This document shows, in pieces, positions 9,403-18,370 of a stretch of 64,000 bases of DNA (positions are counted from its first letter, which is position 1; the number at the start of each line of letters is the position of its first letter). The stretch spans positions 3,720,001-3,784,000 of the forward strand of contig OZ252253.1 in assembly GCA_965249775.1 (NCBI GenBank), in the 5' to 3' direction. The stretch is from UBA822 sp965249775 (GTDB lineage: Bacteria; Gemmatimonadota; Gemmatimonadetes; Longimicrobiales; Gaopeijiaceae). The notes below the pieces were generated by a model, which saw nothing but the letters and a program-made list of their open reading frames with translations, made no database searches and was not told the DNA's origin. A program made the position numbers and the translations under genes.

Positions 9403-10161
9403 ATGGTGGCTGAACAAAAGAAAGCCGGAGATCTCAAGGCGTTCTATTGGGTTTTAGGAGCGACGGCCGTGATCGCCGTCTCAGCTCTTGGATGGTCGAC
9501 CAGTAGGGGCGCCTTCAGTTCTGCCGCGACTGAGCCGATCGCGAGCATCGTGGTTGGGGAAATGGATGACCTTGCGGCGCTGGTCGAAATGGCCACGGGC
9601 GTGGAGCGGGGGGATCCCAATGCGCCGATCACGATCATGGAGTTCGCGGACTTTCAGTGTCCCAGCTGCCAACAGTTCGCCACGTTCGTCAAGCCCCCAG
9701 TCGATTTGACGTACGTCGACGAGGGAATCGCCCGCTTCGTATTCCACGACTTCCCGATAGTGTCGGCCCACCGACATGCGTTTCTTGCGGCTCGGGCAGC
9801 GCGTTGCGCGCTCGATCAGGGCAGCGAGTATTTCTGGCCCTTCCACGATCAGCTCTTCGCGCACCAGTCGACGTGGGGCCTGAATTCGGAGCCCCCGCCG
9901 ATCAGCGCCTTCGAGAGCTATGGGGCCACGATCGGCCTCGATGTTGACGCCTTCGCCGGCTGTCTAAACAGTGACCGTCACGCAGAGGCCGTCAGCGCCA
10001 ACATGCGATTGGGCAACGAGTTGGGCGTGAGCGGCACCCCATCGATCTTCGTGAGCAAGGGCGACGGCAGGAGCGTTCGCGTGACTCGTTGGAATGAATT
10101 CGAGGCCATCCAAAGTGTGGTCGACCGAATGATGGAGGAGGAAGCCGGAGACGGGAATTGA
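9403..10161 (+). CDS. Membrane-anchored DsbA-like thioredoxin-fold oxidoreductase
   Basis: Predicted periplasmic thiol-disulfide oxidoreductase held in the inner membrane. Residues about 12-33 (FYWVLGATAVIAVSALGW) form an N-terminal anchor, then a linker, and a Thioredoxin_4/DsbA-type domain from about residue 68. The active site is C86-P-S-C89 in EFADFQCPSCQQF, and the cis-proline loop is GVSGTPSIFV. The arrangement matches BdbD/DsbA-like proteins in which a helical domain splits the thioredoxin fold. A likely disulfide partner (DsbB, VKOR) is not nearby. The stop overlaps the start of the next small ORF. Family assignment is firm; whether it oxidises or isomerises is not visible. Confidence 0.85.
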   Translation: MVAEQKKAGDLKAFYWVLGATAVIAVSALGWSTSRGAFSSAATEPIASIVVGEMDDLAALVEMATGVERGDPNAPITIMEFADFQCPSCQQFATFVKPPVDLTYVDEGIARFVFHDFPIVSAHRHAFLAARAARCALDQGSEYFWPFHDQLFAHQSTWGLNSEPPPISAFESYGATIGLDVDAFAGCLNSDRHAEAVSANMRLGNELGVSGTPSIFVSKGDGRSVRVTRWNEFEAIQSVVDRMMEEEAGDGN

Positions 10162-10382
10162 GCGAGAGGTTCGCGACGGTCCGGTTGCTCTTCGTAGATG
10201 ACGGGTCGTTTCACCACGAGGAGGTCCAAATACCGGTGGAGGTGATGGCGGGCTATGACCGGTTGATCGACTGTCTCATGGAAGACCCCACGGTGCTCAA
10301 GCGGCTTCACGTAGACGTCTCGCGTATCTGTTCAGCGGAGTTGGCCACTGCCAGCCCCAGTGAACGGGCCGCCGGCGCCTGA
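10158..10382 (+). CDS. Small hypothetical protein, coupled to the DsbA-like gene
   Basis: A 74-residue frame starting at a TTG that overlaps the previous stop (TTGA). It is mildly acidic, with an amphipathic pattern (VRLLFVDDGSFHHEEVQIP) and one cysteine, and has neither signal peptide nor membrane segment. I do not recognise a family. The four-base overlap and lack of a competing frame support a real gene; the TTG start and short length are against it. It ends 9 bases before the convergent DUF402 gene. Confidence 0.5.
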   Translation: MSERFATVRLLFVDDGSFHHEEVQIPVEVMAGYDRLIDCLMEDPTVLKRLHVDVSRICSAELATASPSERAAGA

Positions 10383-10391
10383 CTCAGGCGA

Positions 10392-10931
10392 CTACGCCGT
10401 CAAAGCCCGGGCGCGGGCGAGCGTCCATCTTCCCACGACTTCCGGGGGCCAGAGCCCGGCTGCCGCCTGCACGGACAACGTGGTGGCCTCTTGCCGGGCA
10501 CGTTCGGCGGTATCCCTATCGACCCATCCTTTCGCCTCCGCTTCCTCCAGCTCTTCATCATCGAGCCTCACGAGCTCCCCGGTCGGATCGATCCAGAGAT
10601 CGAGGAACAGATCGGTGGTCCGCCAGACCCCGCCCTCCTCGAAGACGCATGGGGTCAGGATATTCGCGTAGGTGCCGGTGAATGATCCGTCGGCACGATG
10701 GAAGAGCCCGATATCGTGCCAGGCGCCGGGGAAGGTGAACCAGATCGCGTCGGAGCCGGTCTCCAACACGACGGCCTCTGCGATCCGGATGGGTGCTTCG
10801 AGGCGCAGGTCACGGGCGTACGTGATCTTCACGCGTTCCTCTTCGTGGATCAAATGCTGCGTAAAGATTTGCTCCCGATCGGGTGGCCTCAGGTAGTGAA
10901 TGTGGACGAGCGGTGGGCCCTCATCCGTCAC
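10392..10931 (-). CDS. DUF402 / FomD-barrel family protein
   Basis: A 179-residue protein of the DUF402 family, a beta-barrel related to FomD and nucleoside di/triphosphate hydrolases. Seen: the aromatic and acidic core ending IWFTFPGAWHDIGLFHRAD, then GTYANILTP, and the acidic segment DLFLDLWIDPTGELVRLDDEELEEA, which carries the metal-binding acidic residues of the family. The frame is open to 10973, but the GTG at 10931 overlaps the upstream XdhC-like stop by four bases and gives the expected N-terminus. Last gene of the molybdenum-accessory run; no direct link between DUF402 and molybdenum enzymes is known to me, so its role there is unresolved. Confidence 0.8.
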   Translation of the reverse strand: MTDEGPPLVHIHYLRPPDREQIFTQHLIHEEERVKITYARDLRLEAPIRIAEAVVLETGSDAIWFTFPGAWHDIGLFHRADGSFTGTYANILTPCVFEEGGVWRTTDLFLDLWIDPTGELVRLDDEELEEAEAKGWVDRDTAERARQEATTLSVQAAAGLWPPEVVGRWTLARARALTA

Positions 10932-11257
10932 TCGCTGATGGCCTCCACGAAAATCTCCATGGTGCCTCCACACACCGCCGGGCTCAGAGAGAGCAAATCC
11001 TCGGTCAGGTCGACACGGACCATCTGGGGCTCTCCGGTTCGGATCACCTCGTGCGCCGCCTCGATCACCTCACCCTCGCCGCACCCGCCACCCACAGTCC
11101 CCACCAACTCCTTTCCGGGATCGACGAGCATCTTGGCGCCCACACCCCTCGGTACCGACCCCTTCGCGGATACGATCGTCGCAAGAGCTATGGTGCGGCC
11201 CTCGCGAACCTTTTCGGCGATCGCTTCATACACGTCGTAATCGTTGTGGCTATTCAT
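10928..11257 (-). CDS. XdhC/CoxI N-terminal-domain protein
   Basis: Accessory factor of the XdhC/CoxI family, involved in inserting or sulfurating molybdenum cofactor in xanthine dehydrogenase- or CO dehydrogenase-type hydroxylases. The 109 residues contain only the N-terminal XdhC_CoxI domain: ATIVSAKGSVPRGVGAKMLV followed by GTVGGGCGEGEVIEAA, where the GGGC motif is diagnostic. The Rossmann half is the separate upstream gene, so what is often one protein is split in two here. The stop overlaps the DUF402 start by four bases and the gene starts 4 bases after the upstream stop. Confidence 0.88.
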   Translation of the reverse strand: MNSHNDYDVYEAIAEKVREGRTIALATIVSAKGSVPRGVGAKMLVDPGKELVGTVGGGCGEGEVIEAAHEVIRTGEPQMVRVDLTEDLLSLSPAVCGGTMEIFVEAISE

Positions 11258-11261
11258 GAAT

Positions 11262-12116
11262 TCAAAGCTCGGTTTCCTTGAAGAACCGATCCAAAATACG
11301 CTCTTGGTCGGTCAAGGGTGCGCCGGTCCCACCTCTCCATTGGAGGATGATCTCCGCCAGGACTGCGACGGCGATCTCAACGGGTGTCTCGGCCCCGATG
11401 TCCAGTCCGATCGGGGCCCGCACGCGGGAGAGCCGATCCCTCGGCAGGCCTTCTCCTTGGAGCTGTGAGAAGGCGGCTCGCACACGTCGTCGGCTCCCGA
11501 TCATGCCCACGTAAGGTGGCTCTACTTCGGTTTCGAGCAAGTGGCGGAGGCACTCGAAGTCGTATTTGTGCCCTCGGGTCACAAGGATGATGTGAGTCGA
11601 GGAGTGGATGGGGACGTCGACGAACGGATCCCTGAAATCGACCCGAACGACGCGGTCGGCCTCGGGGAAACGCTCCCGGGTGGCGAAGTCGGGCCGATCA
11701 TCAACGACGATAACGCGAAAGCCCATCGCCGCGCCCATCGAGCACATGGGCTGCGCGATGTGGCCCGCCCCGACGATCACCAGGTCCGGATGGGGGTGAT
11801 GCGCCTCCACATAGACGCGGATGGTCGATCCGGAAGCAGATTTCAGCTCGTGGAGGCCCTGGCTGGAGGTTCTGCGCTCCTCGAGGCTTTTCGTACCGAG
11901 CGCCAACGCTGCGTCGTCGAGGTCTGCATCGCCGAACGACCCCACGAGCCGCTTGGCGCCCCCCGTCGCCTGTCGGACGGCACAGCGCTTGCCCACGAGC
12001 TCAGGAGGGCCGGACACTGCAACGATAACGGCGATCGGCTGGCGAGCCTGCTGCGCCTCGAGCACCTCTGCCGTCGCCTCCAGGGGCTCGAGCGGCGCGT
12101 TTCCAGAATCCGTCAT
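11262..12116 (-). CDS. XdhC Rossmann-domain protein (molybdenum hydroxylase maturation)
   Basis: Second XdhC-family member, 284 residues. A degenerate N-terminal XdhC part (IAVIVAVSGPPELVGKRCAV) is followed near residue 110 by the XdhC Rossmann domain with LVIVGAGHIAQPMCSMGAAM, VIVVDDRPDFATRERFP and YVGMIGSRRRV. These bind nucleotide or cofactor in the maturation of molybdenum hydroxylases. Its ATG overlaps the stop of the MocA-like gene (ATGA). With the short XdhC_CoxI protein and MocA it forms a cofactor-loading set, but no large, medium or small hydroxylase subunit lies in this window. Confidence 0.88.
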   Translation of the reverse strand: MTDSGNAPLEPLEATAEVLEAQQARQPIAVIVAVSGPPELVGKRCAVRQATGGAKRLVGSFGDADLDDAALALGTKSLEERRTSSQGLHELKSASGSTIRVYVEAHHPHPDLVIVGAGHIAQPMCSMGAAMGFRVIVVDDRPDFATRERFPEADRVVRVDFRDPFVDVPIHSSTHIILVTRGHKYDFECLRHLLETEVEPPYVGMIGSRRRVRAAFSQLQGEGLPRDRLSRVRAPIGLDIGAETPVEIAVAVLAEIILQWRGGTGAPLTDQERILDRFFKETEL

Positions 12117-12760
12117 CGGCCCTTGGACCCTTCACCAGACGCTTGAACGTGGAGGCGGTATTCGTCGGGGTAGTGACGGCGGTACGCCGTCATGTCATCG
12201 ATGTCGATGACGGTGCCTTCATCGTCAACCGGGACCGATTCGGTGTCGTCGAGGTGCCGGTGCACCACGGTCTTGGCTCCCTCCGGGAGGGCGTCTTGAA
12301 GAAGCTCATCGAAGAGCACCCTACGAAAGAGGACCGGATGGCCGCGCTTGCCCTTGAAGGTGGGCACGATCAGCGGCGCTTGGCTCTGGTGAAACATGTC
12401 GACGAGAATCTGCACGGTGTCTTCGCGAATCAAGGGATGATCGACGGGACAAAAGGAAACTCCTTCGACGGAATCGGGAAGGACCCGGAGAGAAGCCCGC
12501 AATGACCCGATCGGGCCCTCCTCCGGCGACGGGTTCATCACAACCTGCGCGCCCGCCTCACGCGCCTTGGCGGCCAGGGGTCCATTCAGGGAAGGGAGTG
12601 CGACGAGCACTCGACGGCACCCGCCGGCGTGGTGCGCCGCGACCACCCGTTCGAGAAAGGTTGGCCCTCCGGCGTCGAGCAAGGCCTTGGGGGTACCCAT
12701 TCGGTTGGAGCGTCCGGAGCAGGGAATGACTCCCCAGACATCAGCCTGGGAAAGATTCAT
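12113..12760 (-). CDS. MocA-like molybdenum cofactor cytidylyltransferase
   Basis: Nucleotidyltransferase expected to attach CMP (or GMP) to molybdopterin for xanthine-dehydrogenase-type enzymes. The GT-A-like fold begins VIPCSGRSNRMGTPKALL, a variant of the LAAGxSxRMGxxK signature, followed by FCPVDHPLI (metal-binding aspartate) and KGKRGHPVLFRR, typical of MocA/MobA. About 215 residues. I use the ATG at 12760; the frame stays open to 12784. Start overlaps the end of the fatty-acid oxidation gene and the stop overlaps the XdhC Rossmann gene, so it is in the middle of one transcriptional run. Confidence 0.85.
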   Translation of the reverse strand: MNLSQADVWGVIPCSGRSNRMGTPKALLDAGGPTFLERVVAAHHAGGCRRVLVALPSLNGPLAAKAREAGAQVVMNPSPEEGPIGSLRASLRVLPDSVEGVSFCPVDHPLIREDTVQILVDMFHQSQAPLIVPTFKGKRGHPVLFRRVLFDELLQDALPEGAKTVVHRHLDDTESVPVDDEGTVIDIDDMTAYRRHYPDEYRLHVQASGEGSKGR

Positions 12761-14912
12761 AGAACCCACGGTTCTCTCCGGCAAGGCGGTGAATGAGATC
12801 GGCCGGGGCGAAGCGGGCCCCGTATCGCCCCTCGAATTCGCTCAGACGGCTCAAGATGGTCCGAGGGTGGATCGTGTCCGCGAAGCGCAGGAGGCCGCCG
12901 CGGAAAGGGGGAAAGCCCGTTCCCATGATCATCGCGAGGTCCACGTCACTCGCTCGTTTGACGATTCCCTCCTCCAGAACCCGAGCGGCTTCGTTCACCA
13001 TGGCCAGGACGAGGCGGCCACGGATCTCGCGCTCTTCGAGGATCGCACGAACGGCTGGCACCGCCCTAGAGAGCACGGCGTATATCTCTAGGTCGACCTC
13101 CTCCTTATCGTCTTCGTAACGGTAGAAGCCGAGCCCTGCTTTCTTCCCCAGACGCCCGCTCTCGGCCAGCGCCACGAGTGGCGGGGAGGGAGACAACCGA
13201 TCGCCGAGGGCCTGATGCAACGATTGCCCGGCGTGCTGGCTGATGTCGATACCGACCTCGTCCACGAGCCGGAGGGGGCCCATCGGCATTCCGAATCTCT
13301 TCACGGCACCATCGACGGCCTCGACACTGGCGCCGTCCCCGAGGAGAAAGCCGGCCTCGTTCATATAAGGGCCTAGAATGCGATTCACCAGAAAGCCGGG
13401 CCCGTCGTTGGTCACCACCGGTACTTTGCCGAGGGCGAGCACCAGGGCATATGTCGTTGCCAATGCTTGGTCACTGCTCCGCGCACCACGCACGACCTCG
13501 ACGAGGGGCATGCGGTGGACGGGGTTGAAGAAGTGCATGCCGACGAAATTCTCGGGGCGGGCCAAGGCGGACGCCATCTGGTCCACGGACAGTGAAGACG
13601 TGTTCGTGGCCAGAACACACTCTCTCCCCACGGCATCCTCGGTCTCTCGTAGGACGATCCGCTTGATGTCCATTTTTTCCACGACCGCCTCGACGACCAG
13701 ATCCTGGCGCGCAAATCCTTCGTATCCGAGGCCACCGGAGATGAGCGTCATCCGCTGATCCGCGTCACGGCGCCGAAGCTTTCTCCGCTTCACCAGGCCG
13801 GCGAAGAGCTTCTGTGCGTGCTGAAGACCGCTCGCGACAGCATCGTGGCGAATGTCCTTCATGCGGACGTGAATGCCCCGGTAGGCGGCGAGTTGCGCGA
13901 TTCCACCCCCCATCACCCCGGCCCCCAGCACCGCAAGGTACTGGACGCGTTGCGGCTCGACGGTTTCGTCATCGACGCCAGTCCCCTTTCGTGCCTCTTC
14001 TCGGAGCTGGAAGACGTGGATCAGATTCTTGGAGACGGATGAGGCGATGAGCTCTCCGGCGGCCTGCGCCTCGATCTCGAGAGCCTTCTCGAGCGGCTTG
14101 TTCGCGCTCCGGCGCACGACTTCGAGGATCTTCAGAGGCGCCGGGTAGTGGCCTCCCGTTCGCCGCATGACTCGCTTCTTCGCAATTGACCTGACCAACC
14201 AACGGCCCGGAGCCGCACCGTCCGTGAGGCGCTTCAAGGGAGGACGCCGTGTCGGTGACTTCCTGGATGGATCAGCGGCCACCGCGGTGGCGAAGGCCGC
14301 AACTTCCTCGCGGAAGAGATCCGCCGGCACGACCCCGTCCACGAGTCCCATGCGCCGCGCCGACGAGGACGACACCTGGCGACCGGTGAGCATCAGGTCC
14401 AGGGCGGCTTCGGCACCCACGAGTCGGGGGAGCCGGGTGGTTCCGCCCCATGCCGGTAGAATCCCGAGGAGTACCTCTGGCAGACCCATCTTGGTGGCGG
14501 GTGAATCGGAGGCGATGCGATGACTGCAGGCGAGCGATATCTCCACGCCACCGCCAAGGCAGACCCCTTTGATTGCCGCAACGGTCGGGACGCCGACGTC
14601 GCTCAGGGAGCTGAAGATTCGCTGTCCGAAGCGGGCCCCCTCCGCTCCCTCCACCGGGTCCTCGACGGCCTCGATCGCGGCGACGTCTGCCCCGGCAATG
14701 AACCCGCTCTTCGCGCTCCAGAGCACGACTACGCGCACACTTCCTCGAGAAGCCAGATTGCGGACCTCGACCAGATGCTCCCCAAATCGCGTAAGCACCT
14801 GCTCACTGAGCACGTTCGCTTTGCGGTCGGGGTCGTCGAAGGTGATCCAGGCAACCCCGGCCTCGTCGACGTGTAGGGTCGGGGTAGGGTGGGGCGGATG
14901 GTTCGTGGTCAT
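12741..14912 (-). CDS. Fatty acid oxidation alpha protein (enoyl-CoA hydratase / 3-hydroxyacyl-CoA dehydrogenase)
   Basis: Bifunctional beta-oxidation enzyme of the FadB/FadJ type, 723 residues. The N-terminal crotonase domain shows the oxyanion-hole segments SGFIAGADVAAI and GVCLGGGVEISLA, and the catalytic glutamate region GLPEVLLGILPAWGG. From about residue 330 the NAD-binding domain starts YLAVLGAGVMGGGIAQ, with the catalytic histidine in GMHFFNPVHRMPLVEVV. The C-terminal HCDH repeats end NRGFYE-like. The thiolase partner is absent. It is first in the run with MocA and XdhC proteins; this may be only a shared operon, or it may point to a CoA-ester pathway using a molybdenum hydroxylase. 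Confidence 0.93.
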   Translation of the reverse strand: MTTNHPPHPTPTLHVDEAGVAWITFDDPDRKANVLSEQVLTRFGEHLVEVRNLASRGSVRVVVLWSAKSGFIAGADVAAIEAVEDPVEGAEGARFGQRIFSSLSDVGVPTVAAIKGVCLGGGVEISLACSHRIASDSPATKMGLPEVLLGILPAWGGTTRLPRLVGAEAALDLMLTGRQVSSSSARRMGLVDGVVPADLFREEVAAFATAVAADPSRKSPTRRPPLKRLTDGAAPGRWLVRSIAKKRVMRRTGGHYPAPLKILEVVRRSANKPLEKALEIEAQAAGELIASSVSKNLIHVFQLREEARKGTGVDDETVEPQRVQYLAVLGAGVMGGGIAQLAAYRGIHVRMKDIRHDAVASGLQHAQKLFAGLVKRRKLRRRDADQRMTLISGGLGYEGFARQDLVVEAVVEKMDIKRIVLRETEDAVGRECVLATNTSSLSVDQMASALARPENFVGMHFFNPVHRMPLVEVVRGARSSDQALATTYALVLALGKVPVVTNDGPGFLVNRILGPYMNEAGFLLGDGASVEAVDGAVKRFGMPMGPLRLVDEVGIDISQHAGQSLHQALGDRLSPSPPLVALAESGRLGKKAGLGFYRYEDDKEEVDLEIYAVLSRAVPAVRAILEEREIRGRLVLAMVNEAARVLEEGIVKRASDVDLAMIMGTGFPPFRGGLLRFADTIHPRTILSRLSEFEGRYGARFAPADLIHRLAGENRGFYESFPG

Positions 14913-14992
14913 GACGCTAAACTATTCAATCCGGATCTTGCCAGCCGGGCGTCCGGAAGGGCCACAGTTGGGGCTACAGCCTCGGACGAAGC

Positions 14993-15766
14993 TTATAGCT
15001 TCGGACGAACCATGGCGTTGTCTCGCGTGAGCCGGAGCTGTGCGGGCTCGCCACCGACCACCGTTATGGGGATGTTCCAGTAAAGCTCCGTGTAGGGGAG
15101 CTCGTACCGGGACGTCACCCAGTAATCCCCGGCGTCGGCTTCGAACTCGGCGATGCCACTCGCATCCGTCGTATCGTAAAGCACCTCGAGTCCGCTGGCT
15201 CGTTGGTGACCGGACATGACCTCGTCGACATCGGCGAACGCCTCATCGGCCCAGGCCTCACGGAGCAGGCGGGTCTCCTGGGCGGCTGCCAGAGAGGCTG
15301 CCTGGAGGGACGTGAAAACGTCGAACGCGGCATCGCGCTGCCGCTCTACGGCGGCGTATTCCGCGTCCAGATCCTCAAAAACCCTGAAGAGCTCGCGGTA
15401 CCGCGTCTGACCGCGACTCAACTGGTCGAGCTCATCACTCAGGGTCAGGAGCGTGTCCCGAAGGACGTTCCACCGGCCCTCCGTGTCGCGCCAGGCCTGC
15501 TGTGCCGCGGCCACTTCATTCTGCGCATCGAGTACCGAATCCGGGATCGCTGGTTCGGGGGTCGCGGCAGCGGCCGTAAGCGAATCGAAAATGCGGTCCC
15601 GATCGTACGGAAACATACGAACTTCGAGGTCGCCCAGGGGCCTGGGAGCGGCGTCCTGGCTCGGGTCATTGGCGCCGATCTCAGCGGTAACCACCACTGG
15701 GGTGGGACCACAGGCGGAGAGAAGGGCCGCTCCTAGTATGGCCGGCAGAAAGTTGCTACGCGTCAT
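14993..15766 (-). CDS. Coiled-coil lipoprotein, function unknown
   Basis: A 257-residue putative lipoprotein. The N-terminus is a signal peptide with lipobox LLSAC (cysteine about residue 19). Residues about 60-180 are helical with heptad character and rich in A, Q, E and R (DAQNEVAAAQQAWRDTEGRW...). The C-terminal 75 residues look like a small beta-sandwich of the carboxypeptidase-regulatory type (DASGIAEFEADAGDYWVTSR). A TAGGAG stretch six bases before the ATG at 15766 selects this start over the TTG at 15772. It lies 9 bases after the M23 peptidase stop on the same strand, so the two may work together at the envelope. Specific function unknown. Confidence 0.7.
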   Translation of the reverse strand: MTRSNFLPAILGAALLSACGPTPVVVTAEIGANDPSQDAAPRPLGDLEVRMFPYDRDRIFDSLTAAAATPEPAIPDSVLDAQNEVAAAQQAWRDTEGRWNVLRDTLLTLSDELDQLSRGQTRYRELFRVFEDLDAEYAAVERQRDAAFDVFTSLQAASLAAAQETRLLREAWADEAFADVDEVMSGHQRASGLEVLYDTTDASGIAEFEADAGDYWVTSRYELPYTELYWNIPITVVGGEPAQLRLTRDNAMVRPKL

Positions 15767-15775
15767 GTCCAACTC

Positions 15776-16717
15776 CTAGGGAATCACTCCGTTGAGGATA
15801 TACTCACGGGGGTCTTGGGCCACGCCATCCTTCCAGATTTCGTAATGGAGATGGCTGGCCGTAGCCAGACCGCTGCTACCGACCTGGGCAAGAATCTCGC
15901 CCCGTGTAACCGCTTGTCCTCGCTCGGCGAGGATCTTGTCGCAATGCGCATAGCGGGTCATGATTCCGAACCCGTGGTCGACTTCGACCGTATTTCCGTA
16001 TCCTGATTTCCAGCCCACATAGGAGACGACTCCCTTCGCGGCCGAAACAATCGGCGTGCCCTCCACCGCACTAAAGTCCCAACCGACGTGCGGGAGCGCC
16101 TCGTGTGAGATGGGATGCAAGCGGGCTGCGCTGAACGTGCTGCTGAGCATTTCGATTCCCTGCCCGGCGGTCGGCACGATGGAGGGCCTCGCTTCGAGAA
16201 GAGCGTAGTTCGCCACAAGGCTCTCCATGGCCTCCGCCATGCTCTCGGAGAGCAAGGCGGCCCGGCGCTCCAACGCCGAGAGGTCGTAGGACGTGGCGAA
16301 GACGGCTTCGGCGGTCACCGGATCCGTCTCCCACATCGGCGTGGACTCCGGCGTTGCCATGCCCGGTCCACCGACTCCCACCTCGAAGATTTCGGCGTCG
16401 ATCGGATTGAGGCCTGCTATCAGTCGAAACCGCTCGTCCGTCTCGATGAATCCATCGATCGAGTTTTCTATCTGGCCAACCCGCGTGCGTATCGATTCGA
16501 CCTCTCTCGAGATCGCGGCTTTTTCGCCGCGGAGCTTGAGAACCTGGAAACGAGCCGCTCCGTCGATGGCAACGAGCATGACCAGTGCGGCCAGAGCGGT
16601 AACGACCGCGGCGACCAGGGAGGGGACAAAGCGCAGAGCACCGGCAGACACGCGGAACTGCCGCACGGGATGCTCATCTTCGGACACACAAACGAAGGTC
16701 CACCCTTGATTCGTCAT
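15776..16717 (-). CDS. Membrane-anchored M23 family metallopeptidase
   Basis: Predicted cell-wall endopeptidase or LytM-type activator, 313 residues. A membrane segment lies near residues 30-52, followed by a coiled-coil stretch (about 55-90) and a linker. The C-terminal Peptidase_M23 domain begins HVGWDFSA, with the HxxxD zinc motif, and continues GIMTRYAHCDKILAERGQAV and HLHYEIWKDG with the catalytic and third zinc histidines. All zinc residues are intact, so it is probably active rather than a degenerate LytM factor. metG lies upstream on the same strand after a gap of about 117 bases; the lipoprotein gene follows after 9 bases. Confidence 0.9.
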   Translation of the reverse strand: MTNQGWTFVCVSEDEHPVRQFRVSAGALRFVPSLVAAVVTALAALVMLVAIDGAARFQVLKLRGEKAAISREVESIRTRVGQIENSIDGFIETDERFRLIAGLNPIDAEIFEVGVGGPGMATPESTPMWETDPVTAEAVFATSYDLSALERRAALLSESMAEAMESLVANYALLEARPSIVPTAGQGIEMLSSTFSAARLHPISHEALPHVGWDFSAVEGTPIVSAAKGVVSYVGWKSGYGNTVEVDHGFGIMTRYAHCDKILAERGQAVTRGEILAQVGSSGLATASHLHYEIWKDGVAQDPREYILNGVIP

Positions 16718-16834
16718 TTATGGCTCGTCCTCGTCGCGGGCCGAGGTCTGTGGGTCCATTTGGGGCGAATCATCCCGAACAGGCCATTGGGCGCCCCGTG
16801 TCGGCGGAAAGATATTCGAGGCTGTCGGAGAGTG

Positions 16835-18370
16835 TCAAGCACGGTCCGGCCGAGGGAAGAGGGGCGCTCCCTTCTCGACCCTCAGACCCACCAGAGGTAG
16901 CGAGAGGGCCTGTTCGAAAGTCGGCACCGATTCCAGCCCCAACTGGCCGGCGAGGTCCGTCATCTTCTGTGGTGCCACGGGTAGAAACAGGGCGGTCAGG
17001 ACGGCCAGCACCCGGGCGAGTGACGCGAGGGTTTCGTCGAGATCCTCCGAGCGGGACGCATCCTTGGCTTGGGCCCACGGCTCGCGGCGGTCCACGTAGC
17101 CGTTGGCCGTCCTGGCCAACTCCATGGCTGCGGCCACGGCGTCATGGACCCGTAGTGCATCCATGTGCTTCGTCACCGCACTCAAGGTCGACGCGATATC
17201 ATCCTCCAAGCCTCCGCCCGCTGCCTCCGGGATGATCCCGTCCCGGTACTTGTCGATCATGGAAATCGTGCGGCTGGCGAGGTTGCCGAACACGTTGGCG
17301 AGCTCATCGTAGCGTGCCTGAAAGCGCTCGGGCGTATACGACGCGTCGGAGCCGGTGGGCATGTCGCGGAGCAGGTACCAGCGGACGCCGTCGGTACCGT
17401 AGTCCTCACGGAGTGCCAGAGGGTCCACGACGTTGCCCACCGACTTGGCCATCTTCGCCTCGTCCATTACCCACCACCCGTGTGCGAGAATCTGCTCCGG
17501 AAGGGGGAGGTCGGCCGCCATGAGCAGCGTCGGCCAGTAGACCGCGTGTGTCGTGATGATATCCTTGCCCATGACGTGAAGGCTCGCCGGCCACCAGGAA
17601 TCCCCGGGACCCGTGAAGCCCTGCTGCTCGGGACCGCCATCGGGGTCCAAGAGACCGGAAGCCGTGACGTAGTTGATGAGCGCGTCCACCCATACATAGC
17701 AGACGTGATCGGGATCGAACGGGAGCGTGACGCCCCACGAAAGGCGGGACTTGGGCCGAGAGATCGAGAGATCCTGCAAGGGCTGTTTGAGGAACCCGAG
17801 AACCTCGTTGCGGCGCGTGGTCGGAACGATCCAATCGGGATGTGCCTCGACATGCTGGATCAGACGCTCCTGATAGTCGCTCATGCGGAAGAAGTAGTTC
17901 TTTTCTTCCACGAACTCGACGGGGCGCTTACAGTCCGGGCAGAGGTGCTCGGTCCCGACTTCTCTTTCTGTCCAGTACCGCTCTTCGTGGACGCAGTACC
18001 AGCCACTGTACACGTCGTCGTAGATCTGCCCTTTGGCCCAGAGACGTTCGAGGATTACCCCGACGACGCTGATGTGCTCGGGCTCGGTCGTCCGGATGAA
18101 GCGATCGAACGAGATGTTGAGGTCTTTCCAAGCCGCCTCGAAGGACTCTGCCATCTGGTCCGCGAGCTCGATGGGTGTCATGTCCTTCTTGGCCGCCGTC
18201 TCCTGCATCTTTTGGCCGTGCTCGTCGGTACCGGTGAGGAACCGGACCTCTGCCCCCGTTTGCCGATAATATCGAGCCAGTGCGTCTGTGAGCACGGTCG
18301 TATAGGCATGCCCCAGATGAGGATCGCCCGTGGCGTAGTAGATCGGAGTCGTGAGGTAGCGGCGGTTCAT
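16835..18370 (-). CDS. metG: Methionyl-tRNA synthetase
   Basis: Charges tRNA-Met with methionine; class I aminoacyl-tRNA synthetase of 511 residues. The HIGH motif appears as HLGH (residues 18-21) in TPIYYATGDPHLGHAYTTV, and KMSKS as KMAKS near residue 300. The connective peptide has a single CPDC knuckle with other partial ligands (WYCVHEERYW), as in the one-knuckle subgroup. The C-terminal tRNA-binding EMAP domain present in E. coli is absent, as in short bacterial MetRS. The frame is open to 18703, but those codons lie within the upstream gene; the ATG at 18370 overlaps the RicT stop (ATGA) and gives the conserved N-terminus. Confidence 0.97.
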   Translation of the reverse strand: MNRRYLTTPIYYATGDPHLGHAYTTVLTDALARYYRQTGAEVRFLTGTDEHGQKMQETAAKKDMTPIELADQMAESFEAAWKDLNISFDRFIRTTEPEHISVVGVILERLWAKGQIYDDVYSGWYCVHEERYWTEREVGTEHLCPDCKRPVEFVEEKNYFFRMSDYQERLIQHVEAHPDWIVPTTRRNEVLGFLKQPLQDLSISRPKSRLSWGVTLPFDPDHVCYVWVDALINYVTASGLLDPDGGPEQQGFTGPGDSWWPASLHVMGKDIITTHAVYWPTLLMAADLPLPEQILAHGWWVMDEAKMAKSVGNVVDPLALREDYGTDGVRWYLLRDMPTGSDASYTPERFQARYDELANVFGNLASRTISMIDKYRDGIIPEAAGGGLEDDIASTLSAVTKHMDALRVHDAVAAAMELARTANGYVDRREPWAQAKDASRSEDLDETLASLARVLAVLTALFLPVAPQKMTDLAGQLGLESVPTFEQALSLPLVGLRVEKGAPLFPRPDRA

